Below, piece after piece: positions 1 to 8,139 of a DNA stretch of 64,000 bases. The translations under genes were made by a program, and so were the position numbers. The notes beneath the pieces were generated by a model. The model searched no databases. It had not been told where the DNA came from and worked only from the letters and a program-made list of their open reading frames with translations. This stretch comes from Bacteroides sedimenti (GTDB lineage Bacteria > Bacteroidota > Bacteroidia > Bacteroidales > Bacteroidaceae), in contig NZ_AP028055.1 in the NCBI RefSeq assembly GCF_040365225.1, forward strand, positions 1-64,000, read 5' to 3'. Each line of letters starts with the position of its first letter. Within the stretch, counting starts at the first letter, position 1.

Positions 1-1407
1 CTATCTTTTACGTAAAGAAGCTTCAATTTCTTCTACTTCCGCCCGGAATGTTTTATCAACATCAACCTGCCCTTTTACAATCTTGCAAGCGTGTAGCACA
101 GTGGCGTGGTCTCTGTTTCCTACTAACTGACCGATCTTTGATGAAGAAGAATCTGTATGTTTCTTAGATAGGTACATGGCAAGCTGGCGTACCTGAACCA
201 CCTCTCTCTTGCGAGATTTGGAGTGAATGGCAGATGGGTCAATATCAAAATGCTTGCACACCTTATCGATGATATCTTCGATAGTGATCACCCTCGTTTC
301 GCAGCGAACCGCTTTGCGCACAATTCTTTCAGCCAGCTCAATATCTATCTCTTTATTGTAGATAGTAGAGTGTGCCATAATAGAAATAACTATACCTTCT
401 AAGTCACGTACACTTTCATTCACGTTTTCGGCGATATATGTAATCACTTCTTCCGGGAATTTCAAACCGTCGCGATGAATCTTATTCTTTAGGATATTCT
501 TTCTTAGTTCTACATTCGGTTTTTCCAGTTCAGCAGTCAATCCCCATTTGAAGCGGGTAAGCAATCTGTCTTCCATGCCTTGTAATAAAATAGGGGCACG
601 GTCTGAAGTCAGTATCAATTGTTTCCCGTTTTGATGCAGGTGATTGAATATATGGAAGAACGTGTTCTGTGTTTTAGTGAGACTGGCAAACTCCTGTATA
701 TCGTCAATAATTAATACATCAATGGATTGGTAGAAGTTGATGAAGTCATTAATGGTATTGCTTCGTACAGAATCTGTATATTGTACCTGGAACAAGTGAG
801 CCGATACATAAAGTACTCTCTTGTCAGAATAAAGTTCTTTGATTCGTGTCCCTATTGCATTAGCAAGGTGTGTTTTGCCCACACCGGATGCTCCATACAA
901 GAACAGCGGATTAAAGGTTGTCTTGGCCGGATTTACTGCAACCGCTTCTCCGGCAGTTCTGGACAACTTATTGCTATAACCTTCGATAAAGTTTTCAAAG
1001 TTATAATTCGGATTCAATTGTGGATCCAGATCCAGAGGTGAAGGCGCTTTCAGAGTGCTAGGCGCTTTGTTGCCGTTACGGATGATTGCTCGTTGCGGAA
1101 TAGCTGTAGAGCGATTGGTTGCTTCCAAGTCAACCGAAGCTTTAGAACTATTATCCACAATGACACGATACATCAGTTTTGTTCCTTCTCCGATCTCCTT
1201 ATATAAGGTTGCACGGAGTAACTCTACAAATTTGTCTTCCAGAAATTCATAAAAGAACTGGGAAGGAACCTGTACAGTCAGCGCATTGTCCTCAAATTTA
1301 AGGGGAACAATAGGAACAAACCACGTGTTGTAAGTAGTCTCAGGCACATTGTCGCGTATCACACGGAGACAACGATTCCATAGACTTACATGGCTGGAAT
1401 CAATCAT
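1..1407 (-). CDS. dnaA: Chromosomal replication initiator protein DnaA
   Basis: DnaA is the AAA+ ATPase that binds DnaA boxes and opens the replication origin. The 468-residue product has the full layout: an N-terminal interaction domain (about 1-80), a variable linker, an AAA+ core with Walker A GASGVGKT at 172-179 and Walker B VLIIDD at 231-236, and a C-terminal DNA-binding domain with the signature VGNRDHATVLHAC near the end. Length is normal for the family. The stop codon is at the first base of the window, so nothing downstream can be seen. The ATG at 1407 agrees with a likely promoter about 45 bases upstream. There is no dnaN beside it, at least on the upstream side. Confidence 0.98.
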   Translation of the reverse strand: MIDSSHVSLWNRCLRVIRDNVPETTYNTWFVPIVPLKFEDNALTVQVPSQFFYEFLEDKFVELLRATLYKEIGEGTKLMYRVIVDNSSKASVDLEATNRSTAIPQRAIIRNGNKAPSTLKAPSPLDLDPQLNPNYNFENFIEGYSNKLSRTAGEAVAVNPAKTTFNPLFLYGASGVGKTHLANAIGTRIKELYSDKRVLYVSAHLFQVQYTDSVRSNTINDFINFYQSIDVLIIDDIQEFASLTKTQNTFFHIFNHLHQNGKQLILTSDRAPILLQGMEDRLLTRFKWGLTAELEKPNVELRKNILKNKIHRDGLKFPEEVITYIAENVNESVRDLEGIVISIMAHSTIYNKEIDIELAERIVRKAVRCETRVITIEDIIDKVCKHFDIDPSAIHSKSRKREVVQVRQLAMYLSKKHTDSSSSKIGQLVGNRDHATVLHACKIVKGQVDVDKTFRAEVEEIEASLRKR

Positions 1408-1766
1408 AAGGCTATTAATACATTTAATAATTTGATGAAACTTCTACTATTGCAAATTTGGGAATCTTATTCCAGAAAAACAAATGTTATTTTTAACTTG
1501 TTTTTTTAATAAAATTAATAAGTTGTTTAATTTCAGCATCTTATCTGACTTTACTTGCTGGAAAGCTTGAAAATAGATTTTGTTTGTTTGTAAGTATTTG
1601 ATAATCAAAAAGATATAGTGTTATTTTGAAAGTAAAACAGCTCTTGGTTTCTTTTTCAACTATTTGAATATACTCATCTATTAATGGTGAAGTTAGTCGT
1701 TATTCTTTAATATAAATTAATAATTTGTTATTTAGACAAAATCTATTTTATACATTTTTTTTCGAC
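1408..1766. other. AT-rich intergenic region upstream of dnaA
   Basis: This stretch of about 360 bases is very AT-rich and has no open frame worth calling. Apart from the putative dnaA promoter at its left edge I see no clear hairpin, no tRNA and no cluster of TTATCCACA-type DnaA boxes. It therefore does not look like a replication origin. Confidence 0.5.
1453..1484 (-). promoter_or_regulatory. Probable dnaA promoter
   Basis: Reading leftwards, TTTG (1481-1484) is followed after 20 bases by CAAATTTG (1453-1460). This is one mismatch from the Bacteroidetes -7 consensus TAnnTTTG. It lies about 45 bases ahead of the dnaA ATG. The call rests on pattern matching only. Confidence 0.4.
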
Positions 1767-2657
1767 TTACTTTCGCCCGAAAATTGAAAAGTGAACATAG
1801 CGTTTTGGGTTTGCTTTCAAGTCTTGCAGTAAGAGCGATGCATTGGCTCCGGTATTCGATAAATTTCGGTACAATGAACTGTCATTAAGCAGTAGTCCGA
1901 GTGAGTTATCTTTTCTGTTTAGTTTTGCAGTAACCATTTTCACGTTGGCCATGGTAGAATCGATCTTACTGAATGTAGATGCATAGTCAATTCCTTTCAG
2001 GTTATTGCTTACAGCTATAAGATTATCTCCAATAGTGTTTACCTTATTTGTCAACTGAGGTACATCATTATTCATAAAGCTCCGCAACTGAGTTGTTGTT
2101 TCAGCAAGGTTATCGGCAGTCTTTCTCACAGACTTCAATGTTGCCGGTATATTAGGATCGGCTGCAATCTTATTCAGCGAAGTCAAAATTGAGTCTAATT
2201 TAGGCAGCATCTTTTCCATTTGCGGCATAACTGATTTTGTAACAGCTTCCATCAGGCCGTTGTTAACAGTTCCAGGGATTGTATCTCCAATGGAATATGC
2301 TTCGTTAGGATTAACAGCCAAAATAATATTCATCTTTACTGTTCCCAACATTTCAGTTACCAGTTCGGCATGAGTACCCTTCGGAATTCTCATAGCATTA
2401 TCAAGTTCTACTTCCACAGTGACGTTTCCAGGATGTTCATAATCATAAAATATATCACTTACAATTCCTATCCTAAAACCATCTGCAAATACCGGACTTG
2501 ATTTGGCCAGTCCTTGAATATCTTTGTATTTTACATAAAAGTAGCTGCTGGGTTTAAACAAGTTTACCCCTTTCAGATAGTTGATGCCATATACGAGCAT
2601 GCATAAACTTACTATTCCTGCAATTCCTATCTTAACCTCTTTTGTAAAGTATTTCAT
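1767..2657 (-). CDS. MCE/MlaD-family lipid transport protein
   Basis: This 296-residue protein has one N-terminal membrane segment (about 10-28, IGIAGIVSLCMLVYGINYL), then one MCE domain (about 35-120, including VFADGFRIGIV and MRIPKGTHAEL). A long, mostly helical C-terminal part (about 140-290) follows, with regularly spaced Leu/Ile and TTQLRSFMNN-like stretches. MCE proteins form hexameric rings that carry phospholipids across the periplasm, as in the Mla and Pqi/Yeb systems. No MlaE/MlaF permease or ATPase lies beside it; those must be elsewhere. It starts 28 bases after the amidase stop and is probably cotranscribed with it. Family membership is clear. The lipid cargo and direction of transport are inference. 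Confidence 0.9.
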   Translation of the reverse strand: MKYFTKEVKIGIAGIVSLCMLVYGINYLKGVNLFKPSSYFYVKYKDIQGLAKSSPVFADGFRIGIVSDIFYDYEHPGNVTVEVELDNAMRIPKGTHAELVTEMLGTVKMNIILAVNPNEAYSIGDTIPGTVNNGLMEAVTKSVMPQMEKMLPKLDSILTSLNKIAADPNIPATLKSVRKTADNLAETTTQLRSFMNNDVPQLTNKVNTIGDNLIAVSNNLKGIDYASTFSKIDSTMANVKMVTAKLNRKDNSLGLLLNDSSLYRNLSNTGANASLLLQDLKANPKRYVHFSIFGRK

Positions 2658-2685
2658 TTCTGTTGTTTTTTATGTTTATGCTTAT

Positions 2686-3990
2686 TTATTTTCTGTTACT
2701 TTTAAACTCTTTGATAGCTTCATTGACGTTAATTTTCACTCCATCCTTGAATGCAATGATGAATGAATCCTTGAACAAGCCTGCTATTTGTTTTTTTATT
2801 TTCAGAACTTCATTATAATTCTCCGATGCTGCATAGGTATACTTAAATGTTCCCTCCTCGTTGTAACATTCGATTGGAGAGAGTTCCTTAAATCTTTTAT
2901 CGTTTTCCTTCAGCTTATTTCCGGAAGTGAGTATCTGAATTTTGAATATCAAACCGCTTTGGTTTGATGATTTATCGATTTTCTCCTCTTTATTTTCTTT
3001 TCTGTTAATTCTGGCATTCAGGCTATTTTTTACTATATCATCTTTTTCTTTAGCGGTAGCCTGTTCTTTTTCTGTAGCAGATTCTCTAACCTCTTTCCGA
3101 CTGTTTGTAGTTGCAGAATCTTTCTTTTCAGTGCTTGAAACTGGAGTTGTTTTTATATCTGCCTTTGAGTCATCTTCATCATCCGGACGATAGGGCACTT
3201 TTGTTTTAGAATGCCGCACATCATGCTTTATTTTATATTGTTCGAAGGCCTTAAAGATAGCTCTTGCCAATGCGTTAGTTCCTTCTTCCGTGTTCAGGTA
3301 TTGCTCTTCATCGGGATTGGAAATAAAGCCAACTTCAGTAAGTACGCTCGGCATGGCTGTTGCTTTTAAAACCAGGAAAATATCCTGATGCACTCCCCGG
3401 TCTGGTCTTCCAACATGGGTTCTGTACTGTTTCTGAATTAATGTAGCCAGATTAACACTTTGCTCCATGTGCTTATCCTGAATAAACTCAAACATGATGT
3501 ATGATTCAGACGAGTTCGGATTAAAACCGGCATACCGTTGCTTGTAATCGTCTTCCATCAGAATTACGGAGTTTTCACGTTTGGCAACCTCCAGGTTAGC
3601 GCTCGAACGGGAGAGACCCAGTGAAAATGTTTCGGTTCCTCTGGCTGCTTTACCAGGGGCAGCATTTGTGTGAATAGATATAAACAAATCTGCATTTGCA
3701 TTATTGGCAATTTCAGCCCGTTTGTCAAGCGGGATAAAAACATCCGTTTTACGAGTATATATTACTTTTACATCGTTGCAACTTTGTTCAATAATGCGTC
3801 CTACCTTCAATGCAATATTGAGGTTGATGTTTTTTTCGCGTGAAAAATTTCCAATGGCACCCGGGTCATGTCCTCCGTGTCCAGCATCAAGAACTAATAC
3901 AAAATCTTTTCCGGATACCGGAATGCATCCCACGGTTGCCAACCAGATGCAGCTGATTAAAGTAAGGGTATGAATGATACTTTTTTTCAT
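2686..3990 (-). CDS. N-acetylmuramoyl-L-alanine amidase (Amidase_3) with SPOR-like C-terminus
   Basis: This exported enzyme is predicted to cleave the amide bond between MurNAc and the peptide stem of peptidoglycan. An N-terminal signal sequence ending near ATVGC is followed by the Amidase_3 catalytic domain. The zinc ligands are visible in DAGHGGHDPG (His), the Glu of SREKN, and the His of SIHTNA, and the catalytic Glu in LTEVGF. A charged, low-complexity linker rich in Lys, Glu, Asp and Ser follows. The C-terminal ~85 residues (from SGLIFKIQIL) resemble a SPOR-type fold, which in other proteins binds denuded glycan strands. A GTG at 4008 would extend the frame, but it falls inside a TACATTTG promoter box, so I choose the ATG at 3990. 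It leads the operon with the MCE gene. Confidence 0.9.
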   Translation of the reverse strand: MKKSIIHTLTLISCIWLATVGCIPVSGKDFVLVLDAGHGGHDPGAIGNFSREKNINLNIALKVGRIIEQSCNDVKVIYTRKTDVFIPLDKRAEIANNANADLFISIHTNAAPGKAARGTETFSLGLSRSSANLEVAKRENSVILMEDDYKQRYAGFNPNSSESYIMFEFIQDKHMEQSVNLATLIQKQYRTHVGRPDRGVHQDIFLVLKATAMPSVLTEVGFISNPDEEQYLNTEEGTNALARAIFKAFEQYKIKHDVRHSKTKVPYRPDDEDDSKADIKTTPVSSTEKKDSATTNSRKEVRESATEKEQATAKEKDDIVKNSLNARINRKENKEEKIDKSSNQSGLIFKIQILTSGNKLKENDKRFKELSPIECYNEEGTFKYTYAASENYNEVLKIKKQIAGLFKDSFIIAFKDGVKINVNEAIKEFKSNRK

Positions 3991-4007
3991 TTTTCTACAA
4001 TAATGCA

Positions 4008-4015
4008 CAAATGTA
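4008..4015 (-). promoter_or_regulatory. -7 box of the amidase-MCE operon
   Basis: Read leftwards this is TACATTTG, a perfect match to TAnnTTTG, 18 bases ahead of the chosen ATG. It overlaps the upstream GTG and so helps to decide the start. I do not see a clear -33 TTTG. Confidence 0.6.
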
Positions 4016-4231
4016 GTAGAATTTTCCTGAAAACTTACTATTAATCTTTAAGTTTTCTCTTTATTTAAGGGAAAGTTTAAATTCTTTCTTTTTTGTTAAA
4101 GAATATAAATACAAATTGAACGGAAGTTTGTTTATAGATGCTTATGCACGGGGTTAGAGGATGATTAGTATTTAATCTGGTTATTCTAAATTTATAATAG
4201 AATTATTTCTCGTATCAATTGCAATATAAAT

Positions 4232-4287
4232 GGCTGTTTCAAATTGGATACCATTTTTGTCTTATGATTTCCAATTATGAAACAGCC
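4232..4287 (-). terminator. Hairpin downstream of the TonB receptor gene
   Basis: GGCTGTTTCA followed by an ATTGG block pairs with CCAAT and TGAAACAGCC, giving a stem of about 16 bp with one small internal mismatch. It lies about 130 bases after the receptor stop codon. The T-run after the stem is weak in both directions. Confidence 0.5.
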
Positions 4288-4417
4288 TCAATTATTGAAC
4301 CAGCATCTCAAATACTAAATGTTATCGTATTCATTTACAGTCTATTTAATTCCTTATGTGAGAAATAGTAATAATGACACTGAATATTTTTATACTGGCT
4401 ATAAATGTAATAGCGTT

Positions 4418-6469
4418 TTATTTGAAGTTAAGCCTGTAACTGAACCCTACTTTTCCCCAGAATCCGGGTTGAGGAATATTGCCCAAGTCGTAATACTTAC
4501 GGTTGAGCAGGTTGTTTGCTTCCGCAAAAATTGAATAGTTGCGGTCAGTCCACATTAACTTCATATCGAGCAGACAGAAAGATGGATAAGGCACCTCCTC
4601 TGCCGGCTTCAGATTCACGTATTTGGTATAGCTTCCTTCACGATCCTGCCAGCGAAATGCCCAATTTGCGCTCAGCTTCCGCCAAATCTGATGATCGATG
4701 GTGAGCACCAGTTTATGTTTGAGATAGTCGAGTGCATAGTTAGATTTATATACATCTCCAATCTCTTTGTCTTGAGTGATATAGGAATAGCCTAAAGTAG
4801 CTTTCTTCAGTAAGCTCGTATTTCCCAATAATCTGGTAAAGTTCAACGTTGCCATGGCTTCAATTCCCATATTGTTTAGTTTTGTATGGTTTACGGTTTG
4901 CCACTTATCGTCGGCGTTGAATTTTACCCAGTCAATCATGTTTTCCCCTTTCCGGTAGAATGCACTTACAGAAGTTTGTAATGCATAAGAGGAGTATTTG
5001 GTTCCTATTTCAAAAGCCTGTGTTTTCTCCGGCTTCAGGTATGGGTTTCCCTGATTGGTCTTGCTCTCATAATAGAGATCGGTAAATGTGGGCAGGCGCA
5101 GTGCCATGTTCCATGAAGCAAAAACTTTCAGCCCTTCAGTCAGCCGGTATGAAGCATCTACTCCGGGATATAAACGGAACTTATGATCCAGCCCCGTATT
5201 CATCGTGGCCATGAGTCCGAATGACATGGTAAAGCGAGGCAATAGAATGTCGTGTTCCAGATAATAGCTGATGTTTGTCCGGTTATCCTTCTTCGTGAAG
5301 TAATGGTCTCCTTCACCGGGAACTTTCACTGGTTTGTCCATCAGTTTACCTAGGACATTACTCAATACTCCTTCGTTTCGAAATTCTGCACCGAAGGCGG
5401 TTTTACCTGCCAAAGAGTTAAAGTAGGCATTCAGGTTGGTTCCGAATACATCAGTCTGGTGGTAATTATGAGTTGTATACCACGAGGCAGGGTTGTCACG
5501 GAATAGCTCGAAGCGGTCGTGCCCACGGTTCCAGTAGATAAGCGGAGTAAAATGGATTTTTCCTTTAGTCTCTGCTTGTACCGATGCGAAGTACTTACGG
5601 GTATGTTCGTACTGGTTGGGGTAGGCGGCCGAATAAAAAGTATTGGCTCCGTAACCTTTGTCACTCACGCCTGCCTGCCAACGGATATCGGCTTCCTGAC
5701 CGGAATATTCTCCCTGGTAGAAAGCCCTGAGCGTTTCGAAATCGCTGTTGGCTATGTATCCATCTGAGCGACCATATCCGGCCGACAGCTGGTTGCTTAC
5801 CTTTCCTTTTGTGAAGTTTCCACTAACTCCCCCATTGAACAGCCCGTATTGTCCGGCAGACAGGTTAACGGCAGCATGACTCTGCTTGTCGTTCCTGGTC
5901 ACAATATTGATGGCTCCGGAAAAAGCCGAAGTACCGTATACTCTTGCGGCAGGCCCCTCAAGAATCTCAATACGTTCAATGTCGTTCATGTCTACTGGAA
6001 AATCGGCCGTGAGGTGGCCTGTTTGGGGATTGCTGATGTTGGCCCCGTTAAGAAGGATAGAAATCTGGTCGAAAGTTCCGCCCCGGATGCTGATGTCACT
6101 CTGAATACCCAATTCGCCCCGCTGACGGACATCCACGCCAACGGCATACTCTAGCAGGTCATTGATACTTTGTACCGCCGCCTTCTGAATATCTTCACGC
6201 GAAAGTACAGTTACAATTCTCGCCGCTTCACCCAAAGTGAGCGGTACGCGGCTGCCGGTCACTTCAATCTCTTCGAGCTTGTATTCCTTAATTTGCTGAG
6301 AGGTTTCGGTCTGCGCAAATACAGACTCCACATTGGCAAAGGCAAGTGTAGTAATTGCCAGGACGCCAATATTGACCTCTTTCTTCAAACTACAGAATAC
6401 AGCATACGACTTGTGATTGAATTGCTTCCATCTGGCAGCACGTCGTTCTGTAAACAAGTTTTCTTTCAT
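4418..6469 (-). CDS. TonB-dependent outer-membrane receptor (BtuB-like)
   Basis: This 683-residue outer-membrane transporter has an unusually long signal region. About 35 residues (RRAARWKQFNHKSYAVFCS) precede a hydrophobic stretch, with cleavage likely after SVFAQ. A TonB-box-like segment (IEEIEVTGSR-type, here LEEIEVTGSR) and a plug domain (IRGGTFDQISILLNG, IEILEGPAARVYG, GAINIVT) follow. The rest is a 22-strand-type barrel ending in an aromatic-rich tail with final Phe-Lys. It has no carboxypeptidase-like N-terminal domain, so it is not a SusC. The compact architecture resembles cobalamin or siderophore receptors. A cobalamin role is possible but unproven, because the 86-base upstream gap is too small for a cobalamin riboswitch. 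It is divergent from an SBF-like transporter. Confidence 0.85.
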   Translation of the reverse strand: MKENLFTERRAARWKQFNHKSYAVFCSLKKEVNIGVLAITTLAFANVESVFAQTETSQQIKEYKLEEIEVTGSRVPLTLGEAARIVTVLSREDIQKAAVQSINDLLEYAVGVDVRQRGELGIQSDISIRGGTFDQISILLNGANISNPQTGHLTADFPVDMNDIERIEILEGPAARVYGTSAFSGAINIVTRNDKQSHAAVNLSAGQYGLFNGGVSGNFTKGKVSNQLSAGYGRSDGYIANSDFETLRAFYQGEYSGQEADIRWQAGVSDKGYGANTFYSAAYPNQYEHTRKYFASVQAETKGKIHFTPLIYWNRGHDRFELFRDNPASWYTTHNYHQTDVFGTNLNAYFNSLAGKTAFGAEFRNEGVLSNVLGKLMDKPVKVPGEGDHYFTKKDNRTNISYYLEHDILLPRFTMSFGLMATMNTGLDHKFRLYPGVDASYRLTEGLKVFASWNMALRLPTFTDLYYESKTNQGNPYLKPEKTQAFEIGTKYSSYALQTSVSAFYRKGENMIDWVKFNADDKWQTVNHTKLNNMGIEAMATLNFTRLLGNTSLLKKATLGYSYITQDKEIGDVYKSNYALDYLKHKLVLTIDHQIWRKLSANWAFRWQDREGSYTKYVNLKPAEEVPYPSFCLLDMKLMWTDRNYSIFAEANNLLNRKYYDLGNIPQPGFWGKVGFSYRLNFK

Positions 6470-6499
6470 TTAAATTAAAATTAAAATAAAAAATCGGCC

Positions 6500-6507
6500 C
6501 AAAGGTA
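6500..6507 (-). promoter_or_regulatory. -7 box of the TonB receptor gene
   Basis: Read leftwards this is TACCTTTG, a perfect TAnnTTTG match about 31 bases ahead of the ATG at 6469. It sits back to back with the transporter promoter at 6529-6536. Confidence 0.6.
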
Positions 6508-6528
6508 GTATATTTCTTTATTTCGCCG

Positions 6529-6536
6529 TTACTTTG
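6529..6536 (+). promoter_or_regulatory. -7 box of the SBF-like transporter gene
   Basis: TTACTTTG, one mismatch from TAnnTTTG, lies 20 bases ahead of the ATG at 6556. Only 21 bases separate it from the divergent receptor box, so a single bound regulator could affect both genes. Confidence 0.4.
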
Positions 6537-6555
6537 CACCCGAATTCTAAAGAAG

Positions 6556-7473
6556 ATGATAATGCTGAAGTTCTTGAAAAATTGGTCTTTGCCTCTAGCA
6601 ATGATTACCGGAGCCATTGGTTACCAGTTCTTTTCCTTGTTGGCGCCCTTTACCCCATTCCTGATTTTTACCATGTTACTTTTAACATTTTGTAAGGTTT
6701 CGCCCCGTGAACTGAGATTTGAAAAGTTGCACTTCTGGCTTATCGCTCTCCAACTTATAGGTAGTTTATTGATATATTTCTCCATTGCCGGTTTTAATTC
6801 TGATGTTGCCGAAGGTGCGATGATTTGCATGCTAGCCCCCACTGCTACATCGGCAGCAGTAATAACCGGTATGCTGGGTGGAAGCGTCTCCTGCCTGACT
6901 ACCTATACTTTACTTTCAAATGTGGTGGTGGCATTATCAGCTCCGGTTATATTCTCGCTGATGGGGAACAACAGCACAATGCCCTTCTTTTCCTCCTTTT
7001 TCTATATATGCAAACAGGTCTTCCCTGTATTGATACTTCCATTTATCTGTGCATGGTTCATTCAGGCAAAACTGCCGAAAATACATAGCAAAGTGCTGAG
7101 TATGCCAATGGCCTCTTTTTATTTGTGGACGGTTGCTCTTGCCATAGTGGTGGGGAAGACGGTTGCCTTTCTGGTGAATCAGAAAAGCACCAACTACACC
7201 AATGAAATACTGGTTGCTGCCTCGGGGTTAGTAATCTGTTGTCTGCAGTTTTTTCTGGGAAAGAGTATCGGTGGACATTTCAAGAATCGTATATCGGGAG
7301 GGCAGGCTCTTGGTCAGAAAAATACTATCCTTGCCATCTGGATGGCACAGGTTTATTTAAATCCCATTGCATCGGTAGGACCGGCTTCGTATGTTTTGTG
7401 GCAAAACACCATCAATTCCTGGCAGCTGTGGAAAAAGAGAAAAAAAGATGAGGCTGCTTCCCAACGTCAGTAA
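6556..7473 (+). CDS. Bile acid:sodium symporter-like (SBF/BASS) membrane transporter
   Basis: This 305-residue integral membrane protein has about nine to ten hydrophobic segments over its whole length. The pattern is that of the BASS/SBF superfamily: GYQFFSLLAPFTPFLIFTML near the N-terminus, a conserved small-residue crossover (MICMLAPTATSAAVITGMLGG) around 92-112, and a second pseudo-repeat with GQALGQKNTILAIWMA near 250. It should act in the inner membrane, moving an organic anion or similar solute. It is divergent from a TonB-dependent receptor only 86 bases away, suggesting an outer/inner membrane pair for the same compound. ATG codons at 6556 and 6562 are both possible starts. The substrate is unknown. 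Confidence 0.75.
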   Translation: MIMLKFLKNWSLPLAMITGAIGYQFFSLLAPFTPFLIFTMLLLTFCKVSPRELRFEKLHFWLIALQLIGSLLIYFSIAGFNSDVAEGAMICMLAPTATSAAVITGMLGGSVSCLTTYTLLSNVVVALSAPVIFSLMGNNSTMPFFSSFFYICKQVFPVLILPFICAWFIQAKLPKIHSKVLSMPMASFYLWTVALAIVVGKTVAFLVNQKSTNYTNEILVAASGLVICCLQFFLGKSIGGHFKNRISGGQALGQKNTILAIWMAQVYLNPIASVGPASYVLWQNTINSWQLWKKRKKDEAASQRQ

Positions 7474-7484
7474 AGAAACAGCCT
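7450..7484. terminator. Hairpin between convergent genes
   Basis: AGGCTGCTTC pairs with GAAACAGCCT with one mismatch, spanning the transporter stop codon. It is placed to serve both convergent genes. The stem starts inside the coding end, and the T-run is poor. Confidence 0.4.
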
Positions 7485-7491
7485 TCGTTTG

Positions 7492-8139
7492 TCAATAGCC
7501 TATTGTAAAACGCTCGAAGTGGTGCTGGGGAACTTCAAGTTCATCTATCATGGCTACTGCATAGTCTTGCACGGAAATCTTACTTTCTCCTTCGGCATCA
7601 GTCACCAGATTGTCTTTCCCCAGTCTGTACTTTCCGGTACGCTCTCCGGGAGCAACGTTGGCAGCAGGCGAGAAGAATACCCAGTCTATCTCTTTCTCAT
7701 TCTCACGCAGTGAATATAGTATTTCGGCTAGTGCCTTTGCTCCGGGTAAAATGGTCTCTTCCAGCACCCCCATGTCTATCAAACGCACCCCATTGATGAG
7801 CAGGCTTCCGGCACCTCCTACAATCAACAGTCTTTTCACTCCAGCCTTTTTACAACCTTCCAGGATAGATGGATAGGCCTTCATCGTGTCTCTGTATAGC
7901 TCCGGATTAGTCCATCCGGGATTGTATGCACTGATAACAGCATCTAGTCCCTCAACAAGTTCCTTAACAGTGTCTGGGTTCATTACATCTCCCCTTCTGA
8001 TAATCAAGTTTGGATGATCAATCGTTATCTTTTCAGGATTGCGGGCTATTGCCGTTACTCGGTGTCCTCTGTTCAGTGCCTCTTTCAGAAGTGCTGACCC
8101 CACAAAACCGCTTGCTCCAATGATTGCAATATTTTTCAT
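7492..8139 (-). CDS. NAD(P)-dependent oxidoreductase/epimerase, atypical SDR (NmrA-like)
   Basis: The 215-residue product begins with a Rossmann nucleotide-binding motif, IGASGFVGSALLKEALNRGH (6-25). TAIARNPEKI follows, where the Arg suggests NADPH preference, and then DAVISAYNPG and KRLLIVGGAGSL. There is no YxxxK catalytic pair at the usual place, as is common in atypical SDRs that reduce flavin or sense NADPH. Small proteins of this type are annotated as NAD(P)H-binding proteins; the reaction is not known. The frame could extend to 8178, but the ATG at 8139 directly precedes the Rossmann strand, so I prefer it. The gene is single and convergent with the SBF-like transporter. Confidence 0.85.
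   Translation of the reverse strand: MKNIAIIGASGFVGSALLKEALNRGHRVTAIARNPEKITIDHPNLIIRRGDVMNPDTVKELVEGLDAVISAYNPGWTNPELYRDTMKAYPSILEGCKKAGVKRLLIVGGAGSLLINGVRLIDMGVLEETILPGAKALAEILYSLRENEKEIDWVFFSPAANVAPGERTGKYRLGKDNLVTDAEGESKISVQDYAVAMIDELEVPQHHFERFTIGY

Larger units (their letters stand above)
3991..4417. other. Intergenic region between TonB receptor and amidase
   Basis: About 430 bases with no convincing gene. It holds the amidase promoter at its right-hand gene end (4008-4015) and a long hairpin at 4232-4287. The rest is AT-rich sequence in which I see nothing. Confidence 0.5.

Noticed and set aside
1151..1159. Perfect DnaA box TTATCCACA within dnaA, and a second at 37651-37659
   Set aside because: Single boxes of nine bases are expected about this often by chance in 64 kb, and neither is clustered or in a noncoding AT-rich origin-like region.
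1408..1766. Possible replication origin next to dnaA
   Set aside because: The region is AT-rich but holds no cluster of DnaA boxes. In Bacteroidetes the origin is often not beside dnaA.
6470..6555. Cobalamin riboswitch ahead of the BtuB-like receptor
   Set aside because: The gap is only 86 bases and is occupied by two divergent promoters, far too short for a cobalamin aptamer.
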